64,000 nucleotides of DNA, taken from positions 496,001-560,000 of the forward strand of contig CALBTB010000009.1 in assembly GCA_937967995.1 (NCBI GenBank). Reading direction: 5' to 3'. The notes beneath the pieces were generated by a model. The model saw nothing but the letters and a program-made list of their open reading frames with translations. It did no database searches and was not told where the DNA came from. How positions within the stretch are numbered: the stretch's first letter is position 1; each line of letters starts with the position of its first letter. Both the position numbers and the translations under genes were made by a program. This stretch comes from an uncultured Gammaproteobacteria bacterium. Its GTDB lineage: Bacteria; Pseudomonadota; Gammaproteobacteria; UBA6429; Thiohalophilaceae. This document shows positions 51,572-61,096 of this stretch, in pieces.

Positions 51572-52999
51572 ATGAAAAACTCATCATTCAAGAGGTATCA
51601 CCGGCAGCTCATGCTGTTCCTCATGCTGCTCGGCGCGCTATTGCTCTACAAACCCGGTATCAGTAACGAAGACGGTCCCATTATCCAGCTCACCATCGAA
51701 GGTGCGATTGGTCCGGCCACCTCGGACTACGTGATGCGCGCTATGGACCAGGCCATTGAACAAAAAGCACGGCTGATTGTGATTCGCATGGACACGCCTG
51801 GCGGGCTGGATACCGCCATGCGCGACATCATCAAGGCGATTTCCTCGTCACCAGTGCCAGTGGCGACCTATGTTTCCCCCACCGGCGCGCGGGCCGCCAG
51901 TGCCGGCACGTATATTCTGTATGCCAGCCATATCGCGGCGATGGCACCGGGCACCAACCTGGGCGCGGCCACACCGATTTCCATGGGCGGCATGCCCGGC
52001 ACACCGCAAAAAGAACCCGCCAAACCCACGCCAGATGAAAAAACCAAAGACAAAGACACGCCCACAGTGCCGGCGAATGAAGAAGCCATGCGTAACAAGG
52101 TGGTGAATGATGCAGTGGCGTACATTCGTGGCCTGGCGGATTTACACGGCCGCAATGCCGACTGGGCGGAAAAAGCGGTACGCGAATCGGCCAGTTTGCA
52201 AGCCAGGGCGGCGTTAAAAATAAACGTCATCGATGTGGTGGCCGAGAGCATGAGTGATTTGTTGAAGCAGATTGACGGCCGCAAGGTCACGGTGCTGGGA
52301 CAAAAACGTGTTTTAAAAACCGCGGGCTTAACTGTACGCGTGATCGATCCGGACTGGCGCAGCCGACTGTTGAGTGTCATTACCAATCCCAACGTGGCGT
52401 ACATATTAATGCTGATTGGTATTTACGGTTTGATTTTTGAATTCGCCAACCCGGGCAGTATTGTACCCGGCACCATCGGCGCGATTTGTCTGTTGCTGGC
52501 GCTGTACGCGCTGCAATTGCTGCCCATAAATTATGCCGGCATGGGTTTGTTGTTACTCGGTATCGCGTTAATGGTGGCGGAAGCCTATGCGCCGAGTTTC
52601 GGTGTGCTGGGTATCGGTGGCGTGATCTCGTTTGTGATCGGCTCGATTATTTTAATGAAAACCGAGGCGCCCGGTTTTGGTATCGATATTTCCGTGATCA
52701 TCACCTTTACGCTCAGCAGTGTACTGGTGTTTGTGTTTGTGATTGGCATGGCCGCCCGGGCACGGCGTCGACCGGTGGTCAGTGGCATGGAAGAAATGAT
52801 CGGTGCGCATGCCATTGCCCTGTCGGATTTCGATAACGCAGGCCAGGTATCGGTACACAGTGAAATCTGGCAGGCCAACAGCGATCAACCGGTTAAAAAA
52901 GATCAGGCGCTGACGGTGACGGGTATCGATGGCCTGACATTACACGTCACCCCAACAACATCGACCCAGGCATCATCCACGAAGGAGGAGTCATCATGA
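51572..52999 (+). CDS. NfeD family membrane-bound serine protease
   Basis: Long-form NfeD protein (475 aa). After an N-terminal helix/signal, the ClpP-like protease domain has VIRMDTPGGLDTAMRDIIKAI. The catalytic Ser lies in ARAASAGTYILYASH and the Lys further on. Four to five membrane helices follow (about 275-395), then a C-terminal OB-fold NfeD domain. Such proteases cleave the C-terminus of the slipin encoded next to them. The 3' end overlaps the slipin start by four bases. Confidence 0.92.
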   Translation: MKNSSFKRYHRQLMLFLMLLGALLLYKPGISNEDGPIIQLTIEGAIGPATSDYVMRAMDQAIEQKARLIVIRMDTPGGLDTAMRDIIKAISSSPVPVATYVSPTGARAASAGTYILYASHIAAMAPGTNLGAATPISMGGMPGTPQKEPAKPTPDEKTKDKDTPTVPANEEAMRNKVVNDAVAYIRGLADLHGRNADWAEKAVRESASLQARAALKINVIDVVAESMSDLLKQIDGRKVTVLGQKRVLKTAGLTVRVIDPDWRSRLLSVITNPNVAYILMLIGIYGLIFEFANPGSIVPGTIGAICLLLALYALQLLPINYAGMGLLLLGIALMVAEAYAPSFGVLGIGGVISFVIGSIILMKTEAPGFGIDISVIITFTLSSVLVFVFVIGMAARARRRPVVSGMEEMIGAHAIALSDFDNAGQVSVHSEIWQANSDQPVKKDQALTVTGIDGLTLHVTPTTSTQASSTKEESS

Positions 53000-53745
53000 C
53001 GGCTTATTCTGTTTATTTTATTGTTGTGCTGGTGGTGCTGTTTTTCGCCAGTGCCATTCGCATTCTGCGTGAATACGAACGCGGGGTGGTGTTTTTACTG
53101 GGTCGCTTCTGGAAAGTCAAAGGGCCCGGCTTCATCATCATCATTCCGATCATTCAGCAGATGGTGCGCGTTGACCTGCGTACCATCGTTATGGATGTAC
53201 CCAGCCAGGACGTGATTTCCCGCGACAACGTGTCGGTAAAAGTGAATGCGGTGGTGTACTTTCGCGTCATCGATCCGGAACGCGCCATTATTCAGGTGGA
53301 AAACTTTTACGACGCCACCAGCCAACTGGCCCAGACCACCCTGCGCTCGGTGCTGGGTCAGCACGAACTGGATGAAATGCTGGCCGAACGCGAACGCCTC
53401 AATGCCGATGTACAGAAAATTCTCGATCAGCAAACCGATGCCTGGGGCATCAAGGTCTCCAACGTGGAAATCAAGCACGTCGACCTGGACGAAAGCATGG
53501 TGCGCGCCATCGCCAAGCAGGCCGAAGCCGAACGGGTACGGCGCGCAAAAATCATTCACGCCGAGGGCGAAATGCAGGCCTCGCAGAAACTGCTGGACGC
53601 CGCCAAAACCCTGTCCCAGCAAACCGAGGCACTGCAATTACGTTACATGCAGACCCTGACCGAGATTGCCGGTGAAAATTCCAACACCATTGTCTTTCCC
53701 CTGCCGCTGGATCTCCTCGATGCCTTGCGCAGGAAAACACCCTGA
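52996..53745 (+). CDS. Slipin/stomatin-like SPFH protein
   Basis: SPFH-domain membrane protein (249 aa) that forms oligomers in membrane microdomains and partners with NfeD. An N-terminal helix (residues 6-22) precedes REYERGVVFLLGRFWKVKGPG, VDLRTIVMDVPSQDVISRDNV and TTLRSVLGQHELDEML. The C-terminal coiled part has AKQAEAERVRRAKIIHAEGEMQAS. It is slightly shorter than many slipins but complete. It is translationally coupled to nfeD (ATGA). Confidence 0.94.
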   Translation: MTAYSVYFIVVLVVLFFASAIRILREYERGVVFLLGRFWKVKGPGFIIIIPIIQQMVRVDLRTIVMDVPSQDVISRDNVSVKVNAVVYFRVIDPERAIIQVENFYDATSQLAQTTLRSVLGQHELDEMLAERERLNADVQKILDQQTDAWGIKVSNVEIKHVDLDESMVRAIAKQAEAERVRRAKIIHAEGEMQASQKLLDAAKTLSQQTEALQLRYMQTLTEIAGENSNTIVFPLPLDLLDALRRKTP

Positions 53746-53751
53746 CGGGTG

Positions 53752-53844
53752 CTATAAAACGCTGGGTGGAATCAGGTAGTAAATGATCAGTGCCAGAAGT
53801 GTTAATAAAATACCGAGGTTTAACAGACGTTTGATGTTATTCAT
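53752..53844 (-). CDS. Predicted 30-residue single-span membrane peptide
   Basis: A short frame starting MNNIKRLLNLGILLTLLALI, preceded by AAAGGGATAGCG. It has a basic N-terminus, one hydrophobic span and the end IPPSVL. It lies convergent to the slipin gene, six bases beyond its stop. Together with the peptide at 51352-51441 it flanks the nfeD-slipin pair. Expression is unproven. Confidence 0.45.
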   Translation of the reverse strand: MNNIKRLLNLGILLTLLALIIYYLIPPSVL

Positions 53845-54026
53845 CGCTATCCCTTTCTTGTTTTTGTTGTTACGTAGTTTCCATGGCCGTTGCTCATAAG
53901 TTCGTCACCGCGACATGACGCAGATCAACCGCCAGGCTGTTTATCGGTAAAGGGAAGCAAAACTGTAGAACTAATTTACCCCGGCCTACTCCAACCGGTT
54001 ATGTCTTTTTTAGAAGGAACAACGAC

Positions 54027-54512
54027 ATGAAAACCTTAATTCCCGCACTTTTTACAGCCGTACTACTGAGCGGCGGCATGGCCATGACGACTGGTGTGGC
54101 TGCTGAACAGGGCATGATGGGCATGCACGGTAAAGGCATGCAGGGTATGCACGGCAAAGGCATGGGTCATGGTGGTGGTGCACATAGCTGGAAATCGACC
54201 CTGAGCGACGATCAGCAAAAGCAGTACGCGAAGATCAAGCTCGACTTCAAGAAAAAGGTCCTGCCGATCAAAGCCAAAATCAAACAGGCAAAAATCGAAA
54301 AAGCCCTGTTAATGACGACCGACAAACCGGACCAGAAAGCCATTAACAAGAAGATTGATGAGATCTTGAAACTCAAAGGCCAGAAAATGCGCCTCAAGAC
54401 GGAATACAAACTCAACGTGCGCAAGATTCTCAACGAAGAACAACGCGTACAGTTTGACCTGTACCTGCTAAAGAAAGCTTCACACGGTAAACGTGGTAAA
54501 AGGCATCATTGA
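54027..54512 (+). CDS. Spy/CpxP-like periplasmic protein
   Basis: Exported helical protein (161 aa). A signal peptide (cleavage near GVA-AE) is followed by a Met/Gly/His-rich stretch with repeats of MHGKGMQG, a possible metal-binding segment. The Lys-rich helical domain has LSDDQQKQY near residue 60 and LNEEQRVQFD near 138, matching the paired LTxxQ motifs of Spy/CpxP. Spy acts as an ATP-independent chaperone; metal sensing is possible because of the Met/His repeats. An AAGGAAC ribosome site precedes it. Confidence 0.78.
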   Translation: MKTLIPALFTAVLLSGGMAMTTGVAAEQGMMGMHGKGMQGMHGKGMGHGGGAHSWKSTLSDDQQKQYAKIKLDFKKKVLPIKAKIKQAKIEKALLMTTDKPDQKAINKKIDEILKLKGQKMRLKTEYKLNVRKILNEEQRVQFDLYLLKKASHGKRGKRHH

Positions 54513-54529
54513 TTCATTGTTGAAGAAAA

Positions 54530-54556
54530 AAAAGGCCGGGGTAACCCCGGCCTTTT
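54530..54556. terminator. Bidirectional terminator
   Basis: AAAAGGCCGGGG (54530-54541) pairs with CCCCGGCCTTTT (54545-54556) around TAA. It serves the Spy-like gene (plus) and recJ (minus), whose stop codon overlaps its edge. Confidence 0.85.
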
Positions 54557-56291
54557 ACGTTAACGGTTCCACATATTCTACGATGAACTGCGCACTGCGT
54601 GTGCCGTTGAATTCATTCACATCCAGTTTATACACCAGCCTGACCTTGTCGACCTGTGGCGGCCAGTCGTGGTCGGTAGTTTGAAACGCAATGGCATCCA
54701 CGACTTTGTTTTGCGATTTGACAACCATCTTCAGGTGGTGATCGCCGACGATGCGTCGCTGCACCAGTTCAAATTCACCATCGAACAGCGGTTCGGGGAA
54801 ACCCTGCCCCCATGGCCCGGCCTGGCGTAGTGTTTCGGCCAGTTGCAGGTTGATATCATCGACGCCCAGTTGTCCATCGCTGTGCAATACACGCTGTAAA
54901 ATATCATCATCGATGAATTCGTTGACCACTTCATTAAACACGGCATCGAATTTTTCAAAGTCGGTTTGATTAATCGTTAATCCGGCCGCCATGGCATGCC
55001 CGCCAAACTTGTGCAGCAGCTCCGGATGCAGGGTCGCAACCCGATCCAGCGCATCACGAATATGCAGGCCCGGTATCGATCGTGCTGATCCTTTTAACGT
55101 ACTATTCCCGGCGCCGGCAAACACGATGGTGGGTCGATGCGTCTGTTCTTTAATGCGCCCGGCAATGATTCCAATTACGCCCTCATGAAAGTCTTCATTA
55201 AACAGGCACAATGCAACTGGCAAAGAATTGGTGTCGTTGCTGGTTACAATTTTTTGTAATAATACTTGCGCCTGCTCTCGCATACTTTGTTCGATCTGAC
55301 GTCGGTCCCGGTTAAACTTGTCGAGTGTATGCGCGTGCTGCATTGCGGTTTCAGGATCATCCGCCAGCAGGCATTCGATACCAATGCGCATGTCATCGAG
55401 TCGTCCGGCAGCGTTTAAGCGCGGTCCGACACAAAAACCCAGATCGGTACTAACGACTTTTCTTTCATCTCTGCCCGATACATTCAACAGCGCGCGAATC
55501 CCGGCGCAGGCCTGCCCGGCTCGCATGCGGGCCAGTCCCTGAGCAACCAGAATGCGGTTGTTGTGATCCAGTTTGACCACATCCGCCACCGTCCCCAGTG
55601 CAACCAAGTCTAGAAACTCGGCCATGTTGGGTTCCGGTAAATGGCGTTGTTCGAACCAGCCCTGTTCACGCAGGTGGGCACGCAGCGCAATCATGATATA
55701 AAAAATCACGCCGACTCCGGCAAGGTGTTTGCTGGCAAACTCATCGCCCGGCTGGTTGGGATTCACAATCGCATCGGCATTCGGTAATGCGTCACCCGGT
55801 AAATGGTGATCGGTAATCAGCACATCGATACCCGCCTGCTTTGCCACGTTAACGCCGTCGATACTGGCAATGCCGTTATCCACAGTAATGATCAGATCCG
55901 GGTTTTGTTGCCGGGCTACCTCGACAATTTCAGGCGTTAGTCCGTAACCGTATTCAAACCGGTTGGGTACAAGGTAATCCACCCGTTTTGCCCCAAACGC
56001 GCGTAGTATACGCATGGCCAGCGCACAACTGGTGGCACCGTCGGCATCATAGTCACCTATGATCACGATATGCCTGTTTTCCTGCAATGCCTTTGACAGC
56101 AAGGTAACGGCAGCATCGATATTTTTTAGCTGTTCAAACGGCAACAGGTGGGCAAGGGTATTCTCGGTCTGGGTGACGTCGGTGATGTTGCGCGCCTGGT
56201 AAATACGCCTTAACACCGGATGCAGGTGTGTCGGCAAGGCATTTTCATTTGCATCTATGCTGCGTGGCAGTATGCGAGGTTTAGTGACCAT
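54555..56291 (-). CDS. recJ: Single-stranded-DNA exonuclease RecJ
   Basis: 5'-3' single-strand exonuclease (578 aa) used in recombination and mismatch repair. DHH motifs are present: IGDYDADGATSCAL (DYDADG), DLIITVDNGIAS, VLITDHHLPGDALPNA (DHH) and the later GFCVGPRLNAAGRL and KFGGHAMAAGLT of the DHHA1/OB parts. Length is normal. The start overlaps the upstream rpfE-like gene by 11 bases. Confidence 0.97.
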   Translation of the reverse strand: MVTKPRILPRSIDANENALPTHLHPVLRRIYQARNITDVTQTENTLAHLLPFEQLKNIDAAVTLLSKALQENRHIVIIGDYDADGATSCALAMRILRAFGAKRVDYLVPNRFEYGYGLTPEIVEVARQQNPDLIITVDNGIASIDGVNVAKQAGIDVLITDHHLPGDALPNADAIVNPNQPGDEFASKHLAGVGVIFYIMIALRAHLREQGWFEQRHLPEPNMAEFLDLVALGTVADVVKLDHNNRILVAQGLARMRAGQACAGIRALLNVSGRDERKVVSTDLGFCVGPRLNAAGRLDDMRIGIECLLADDPETAMQHAHTLDKFNRDRRQIEQSMREQAQVLLQKIVTSNDTNSLPVALCLFNEDFHEGVIGIIAGRIKEQTHRPTIVFAGAGNSTLKGSARSIPGLHIRDALDRVATLHPELLHKFGGHAMAAGLTINQTDFEKFDAVFNEVVNEFIDDDILQRVLHSDGQLGVDDINLQLAETLRQAGPWGQGFPEPLFDGEFELVQRRIVGDHHLKMVVKSQNKVVDAIAFQTTDHDWPPQVDKVRLVYKLDVNEFNGTRSAQFIVEYVEPLT

Positions 56292-57348
56292 AGTGTTTGC
56301 GCAACTGGATTATGCTTTTATCAAAGGCCTTTTCACGCTTTAACAGGTTTCGAATCGATGACTTAAGGTCATTTTTATGTAACGTCAGGCTGAGCGTATC
56401 ACTGTAAAGCGTCAACGAATCAAGCCGGCCATTGGCCAGTTTATCCAGCATCGGGCCCAGCACGTCATCATTAAGCTGTTTCAGATCCTTAAACCAGGCG
56501 TACACGTCATGTTGCTTGATTGCCTGAAGCTGATTCAGAAATATCAGTAAACTGTTACCGTCAAAATGCTGTGCACGCATATCCTCGGGTAATGCGGTAT
56601 GTACGATATCACACACCACGGCCACATCATGCACCCACTGCTCGTTGCAAAAAACTGTCTGTACCAGTGCTTCATAATGATAAGCCGGTTGTTCGCCACC
56701 TGCCCCACCCCACAGCCAGGCACTGTTAACAACAGCCATACCCTGTTGCTCGCGTGCCTGGTTAACCGGGTGCGCATGTAACAACATTTGCAACTCGTTA
56801 ACGAGTTTACGCCAGCGTGTCTCATCATGGCCGGCCGGCTGAAAACGATCGATACTATTTTGCATGACCTCACTCAATGGCTGTGTCGTCAGTGCAAGCT
56901 GGCCCTGTAACACCCATTGATGTGGTTTGTGATAGTGAATGACGAGTCCATCCTCGGCAAAATGCGCATTCAGATCGTCGATAAGATGCCGTGCTTCGGA
57001 TTCCGACAAGTCGAGGGATTCGTTGGCCAGCAGGACCGCTTCTTCCTGATCGATCTGTACATGCACGGGGTCCAGACACCACAGTGAGGCATTATCTATT
57101 TGTGGGGAAAGCAGGTGTGCACGTAAAGCGGCCAGTGGCACATCTGCGTGCGTATCAAACTGTACACCGAGTCCGTGCAAGATACGCGCTTCAAGACTGG
57201 TTTTGTTTAACGCCTGTTTGTGACCGCGCGCCAGAATCCGGCACAGGTGTGGTAGTTGTGTGCAATCCGGCCATTGGTCTTTGGCCAGTTCCTCAACGGG
57301 CACATTCGGCCCGAGCAATCCCGGATAATATAGGTGACAGTGAGTCAC
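56281..57348 (-). CDS. RpfE-like protein, function unknown
   Basis: A 355-aa soluble protein of the family often labelled phosphoglycerate mutase-like or regulatory protein RpfE and commonly encoded next to recJ. Conserved points are the N-terminal YYPGLLGP, AHLLSPQIDNASLWCLDPVHVQID, and NSAWLWGGAGG in the middle. It lacks the metal motifs of true cofactor-independent phosphoglycerate mutase, so enzymatic activity is doubtful. Its 3' end overlaps recJ and it lies just downstream of thrC. In Xanthomonas a homologue belongs to the rpf gene cluster; that link is recalled rather than searched. Confidence 0.65.
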   Translation of the reverse strand: MTHCHLYYPGLLGPNVPVEELAKDQWPDCTQLPHLCRILARGHKQALNKTSLEARILHGLGVQFDTHADVPLAALRAHLLSPQIDNASLWCLDPVHVQIDQEEAVLLANESLDLSESEARHLIDDLNAHFAEDGLVIHYHKPHQWVLQGQLALTTQPLSEVMQNSIDRFQPAGHDETRWRKLVNELQMLLHAHPVNQAREQQGMAVVNSAWLWGGAGGEQPAYHYEALVQTVFCNEQWVHDVAVVCDIVHTALPEDMRAQHFDGNSLLIFLNQLQAIKQHDVYAWFKDLKQLNDDVLGPMLDKLANGRLDSLTLYSDTLSLTLHKNDLKSSIRNLLKREKAFDKSIIQLRKHYGH

Positions 57349-57350
57349 AG

Positions 57351-58430
57351 TCAGGTCATGTTATCGAGAATGGCCTTCTTGACACTATCGAGCGTGGCAT
57401 CGACGGTTAACATCGGACCACTACTTTGCTTAATTGCCGTATCCGGATCTTTAAGTCCGTGACCGGTCAGCGTACAAACAATTTTGCTACCTTCGGGGAT
57501 CTTGCCGGATTCAATATCCATCATCGCGCCGGCCAGTGACGTTGCCGATGCCGGTTCACAGAACACACCTTCTTTTTCCGCCAGCAGTTTTTGTGCGGCA
57601 AGAATGACTTCGTCTTTACATTCATCAAACCAGCCTTCGGATTCTTTTTGTACCACCCAGGCCTTGTCCCAGCTTTGTGGATGACCGATGCGAATGGCCG
57701 TGGCCACGGTTTCCGGATTGTCCACCATCTTGCCGCGCATAAACGGTGCGGCACCGGACGCCTGGTAACCGACCATCTTCGGCAGACTGTTGACGATGCC
57801 GTGCTCGTGATATTCCTTGTAACCCATCCAGTGTGCGGTGATGTTACCGGCATTACCAACCGGTATGCAGTGGTAGTCCGGCGCACAACCCAGTTCTTCC
57901 AGAATTTCAAATGCGGCGGTCTTCTGTCCTTGTAGACGATACGGGTTAATGGAATTCACAATCGTCACCGGTGCTTCTTCGGCGACTTCCTTAACAAGCT
58001 GCATGCCTTCATCAAAGTTACCTTTGATCTGAATAACAACCGAACCGTGCATCATGGCCTGCGCCAGTTTACCCATGGCAATCTTGCCTTCGGGAATTAA
58101 AACAAACGCAGTTATACCTGCCCGCGCTGCATACGCAGCCGCAGCCGCCGATGTGTTACCGGTCGAGGCACAGATGATGGCCTTGCTGCCCTCTTCCACC
58201 GCCTTGGTCACGGCCATGGTCATGCCGCGATCCTTGAATGATCCGGTCGGGTTCAGGCCTTCGTACTTCACATAGATATCCACGTCTTTACCGATGTGGT
58301 TCGGAATATTGTGCAAACGAATTAACGGCGTATTGCCTTCACCCAGGCTGATGATGCGTGTGTCATCGTGCACGGGCAGGCGATCGCGGTATTTGTCGAT
58401 GAGTCCGGTGTAACGGGGTCGTAATGACAT
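57351..58430 (-). CDS. thrC: Threonine synthase
   Basis: PLP enzyme (359 aa) converting O-phosphohomoserine to threonine. The PLP-lysine motif is GLNPTGSFKDRGM near residue 60, then ICASTGNTSAAAAAYAARAG, and HCIPVGNAGNITAHWMGY. The short bacterial form matches in length. It follows hom by 44 bases; the two are the threonine branch of aspartate metabolism. Confidence 0.97.
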   Translation of the reverse strand: MSLRPRYTGLIDKYRDRLPVHDDTRIISLGEGNTPLIRLHNIPNHIGKDVDIYVKYEGLNPTGSFKDRGMTMAVTKAVEEGSKAIICASTGNTSAAAAAYAARAGITAFVLIPEGKIAMGKLAQAMMHGSVVIQIKGNFDEGMQLVKEVAEEAPVTIVNSINPYRLQGQKTAAFEILEELGCAPDYHCIPVGNAGNITAHWMGYKEYHEHGIVNSLPKMVGYQASGAAPFMRGKMVDNPETVATAIRIGHPQSWDKAWVVQKESEGWFDECKDEVILAAQKLLAEKEGVFCEPASATSLAGAMMDIESGKIPEGSKIVCTLTGHGLKDPDTAIKQSSGPMLTVDATLDSVKKAILDNMT

Positions 58431-58474
58431 TTTGCTAAAACCTCTAAACTTAATTTTGGTTACCTGGCACGCTG

Positions 58475-59791
58475 TTATTTGGCGCTAAGGGTTTCCATAC
58501 GAATGCGTGTAACGCTGTCATGAATGTTATCCAGCGCCTCGATCTGTTTGATCGCATCGTTCATGTTTTTCTCCAGCACGCGATGCGTCAGCATAATCAC
58601 CGATGCTGTCGTGGTGTCGTCTGCCGGTTCTTTTTGAATAATGGCTTCGATACTGATGTTGTGATCGCCCAGTATACGGGTAACATCCGCCAGTACGCCC
58701 GGCTTGTCCGTGGCCTGCATGCGCAGGTAATAAGCCGTTTCCACTTCGTCCATGGACAGGATCGGTGTATCGGATAAGGCATCGGCCTGAAACGCCAGGT
58801 GTGGCACGCGGTTTTCCGGATCCGATGTGAGCGCACGTACCACATCCACCAGGTCGGCGACGACTGCCGACGCAGTCGGTTCATCACCGGCGCCGGCACC
58901 ATAGTAAAGTGTTGGACCGACCGCATCGCCCATCACCAGAACGGCATTCATCACACCGTCCACGTTGGCGATCAAACGCCGTTCCGGGATCAATGTCGGA
59001 TGCACACGAAGCTCAATACCTTTTTGCGTTTTCTTGCTGATACCAAGATGCTTAATGCGATAACCCAGTTGCTCGGCATACGACACATCTTCGCGCGTGA
59101 TCTTTGTAATGCCTTCGGTGTAGGCCGCATCAAACTGCAACGGAATACCATACGCAATCGAGGCCAGAATCGTCAGCTTATGCGCGGCGTCGATACCTTC
59201 CACGTCAAAGGTGGGATCGGCTTCGGCGTAACCGAGTTTCTGGGCTTCCTTGAGGACGTCATTGAAATCCCGGCCCTTGTCGCGCATTTCGGTCAGAATA
59301 AAATTACCGGTGCCATTGATAATTCCGGCCAGCCATTTGATCTGGTTTCCTGCCAGGCCTTCCCGAATCGCCTTTATAATAGGAATACCCCCGGCGACGG
59401 CCGCTTCAAAGGCCACCATCACGCCCTTGTCACGGGCGCGGGCAAAAATTTCGTTACCGTGCTTGGCAATCAGTGCTTTGTTAGCGGTAACGACATGTTT
59501 GTCGTTATCGATAGCCTGCATGACCAGTTCCAGCGCCGTTGTGTCACCACCAATTAATTCGACGACGATATCGACATAGGGATTACTGACAATTTCAAAC
59601 GGATCGGCCGTCAACTGAATACCGCTGGTATCAAAGCTGCGCTTTTTGTTGATATCGCGTGCCGCCGCATGGGTGATCTCAATACCACGCCCGGCCCGAC
59701 GCGCGATTTCTTCCGCGTTACGTTTCAGCACGCTGACCGTACCGCCACCAACCGTTCCCAATCCTAATAATCCTACCTGTACCGGTTCCAC
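58475..59791 (-). CDS. hom: Homoserine dehydrogenase
   Basis: NAD(P)-dependent enzyme (438 aa) reducing aspartate semialdehyde to homoserine. The N-terminal nucleotide fold is VGLLGLGTVGGGTV. The catalytic domain has VTANKALIAKHG and GIINGTGNFIL with the following DVEGIDAAHKLTILA. A C-terminal ACT domain (AYYLRMQATDKPGVLADVTRIL) provides feedback control by threonine. It is ten bases downstream of the aminotransferase gene and upstream of thrC. Confidence 0.97.
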   Translation of the reverse strand: MEPVQVGLLGLGTVGGGTVSVLKRNAEEIARRAGRGIEITHAAARDINKKRSFDTSGIQLTADPFEIVSNPYVDIVVELIGGDTTALELVMQAIDNDKHVVTANKALIAKHGNEIFARARDKGVMVAFEAAVAGGIPIIKAIREGLAGNQIKWLAGIINGTGNFILTEMRDKGRDFNDVLKEAQKLGYAEADPTFDVEGIDAAHKLTILASIAYGIPLQFDAAYTEGITKITREDVSYAEQLGYRIKHLGISKKTQKGIELRVHPTLIPERRLIANVDGVMNAVLVMGDAVGPTLYYGAGAGDEPTASAVVADLVDVVRALTSDPENRVPHLAFQADALSDTPILSMDEVETAYYLRMQATDKPGVLADVTRILGDHNISIEAIIQKEPADDTTTASVIMLTHRVLEKNMNDAIKQIEALDNIHDSVTRIRMETLSAK

Positions 59792-59801
59792 TAACTTACC
59801 C

Positions 59802-60989
59802 TTAACCTTTATTTAAATTCTTGAACATATCGCGCAGTCCGCGCACAGCCTGACGCGTACGATGTTCGTTTTCGATTAAACCAAACCGCACGTGATCATC
59901 ACCGTAATCACCAAAACCGATGCCGGGTGAGACGGCTACCTTGGCTTCTTTGAGACACAATTTGGAAAACTCAAGCGACCCCATATCACGAAACGGTTCC
60001 GGAATCGGTGCCCAGACAAACATGGTGCCTTTGGGTTTTTCCACTTCCCAGCCAATTGAATTAAGACCATCACATAACACATCACGACGATCACAATATC
60101 GCTGGACTATTTCAGTCACACATTCCTGCGGCCCTTCCAGTGCCGTGATGGCCGCCACCTGAATCGGTGTAAACATGCCGTAGTCGAGATACGATTTCAT
60201 TCGTGCCAGTGCAGCAACCAGCGACGCATTGCCAACCATGAAACCGACCCGCCAGCCGGGCATATTGTAACTCTTGGACAGGCTGTAAAACTCCACTGCC
60301 ACTTCCTTGGCACCGGGCACCTGTAAAATCGATGGCGCTTTGTAACCATCAAACACGATATCAGCATACGCAATGTCGTGTACGACCCAGATGCCGTGCT
60401 CACGCGCAATGCCGACAACTTTTTCAAAAAATTCCAGGTCGACGCACTGGGTGGTCGGATTACCGGGAAAATTCAGCACCAGCATCTTGGGCTTGGGCCA
60501 GGAATCCTTGATGGCCTTTTCCAGTTCGTCAAAGAAATCGATACCGGGTGTCAGCTGGACATGCCGAATATCCGCCCCGGCAATAATAAAACCATAGGGA
60601 TGAATCGGATAGGCCGGATTGGGTACCAGCACCGCATCACCCGGTCCCATGGTCGCCAGCGCCAGGTGTGCCAGCCCTTCCTTGGAACCGATGGTGACGA
60701 TGGCCTCGGAATCCGGGTCCAGCTCGACCTCAAAGCGATTGGCATACCAGCGGCAAATCGCGCGCCGCAATCGCGGAATGCCCTTGGACAGGGAATAGCG
60801 GTGAGTATCGCCGCGTTGGGAGACTTCAATCAGCTTATCGACGATATGCTTGGGCGTCGGCTGATCCGGATTGCCCATACCGAAGTCGATAATATCCTCG
60901 CCACGGGCACGCGCCGCCGCCTTCAACTCATTGACTATATTGAAGACATACGGCGGGAGGCGTTTAATTCTTGGAAAATCGTCGATCAA
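59802..60989 (-). CDS. alaC: AlaC-type alanine transaminase (class I/II aminotransferase)
   Basis: PLP aminotransferase (395 aa) of the AlaC/YfdZ group, making alanine from pyruvate with glutamate. Conserved blocks are DFGMGNPDQPTPKHIVDKL, LVLNFPGNPTTQCV, VVHDIAYADIVFDGY and the PLP-lysine SLSKSYNMPGWRVGFMVG. The alaC-hom-thrC order is common in gammaproteobacteria and supports the call over aspartate aminotransferase. Confidence 0.93.
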   Translation of the reverse strand: MIDDFPRIKRLPPYVFNIVNELKAAARARGEDIIDFGMGNPDQPTPKHIVDKLIEVSQRGDTHRYSLSKGIPRLRRAICRWYANRFEVELDPDSEAIVTIGSKEGLAHLALATMGPGDAVLVPNPAYPIHPYGFIIAGADIRHVQLTPGIDFFDELEKAIKDSWPKPKMLVLNFPGNPTTQCVDLEFFEKVVGIAREHGIWVVHDIAYADIVFDGYKAPSILQVPGAKEVAVEFYSLSKSYNMPGWRVGFMVGNASLVAALARMKSYLDYGMFTPIQVAAITALEGPQECVTEIVQRYCDRRDVLCDGLNSIGWEVEKPKGTMFVWAPIPEPFRDMGSLEFSKLCLKEAKVAVSPGIGFGDYGDDHVRFGLIENEHRTRQAVRGLRDMFKNLNKG

Positions 60990-61096
60990 CCGGCTCAGCC
61001 TTGTATTAATGATTCGAATTCAGTGCCTTAGCGAAAGCTGCTAACATTACCGACAACCTCAGGACTCGTCAATCAGCCATTAGCAAGGGTCGGCCA

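Noticed and set aside
58799..59557. A 252-codon plus-strand frame opposite hom
   Set aside because: It lies wholly inside the well-supported homoserine dehydrogenase gene and shows no recognisable domain.
60378..61031. A 217-codon plus-strand frame opposite alaC
   Set aside because: It overlaps the aminotransferase gene almost entirely and has no family features.
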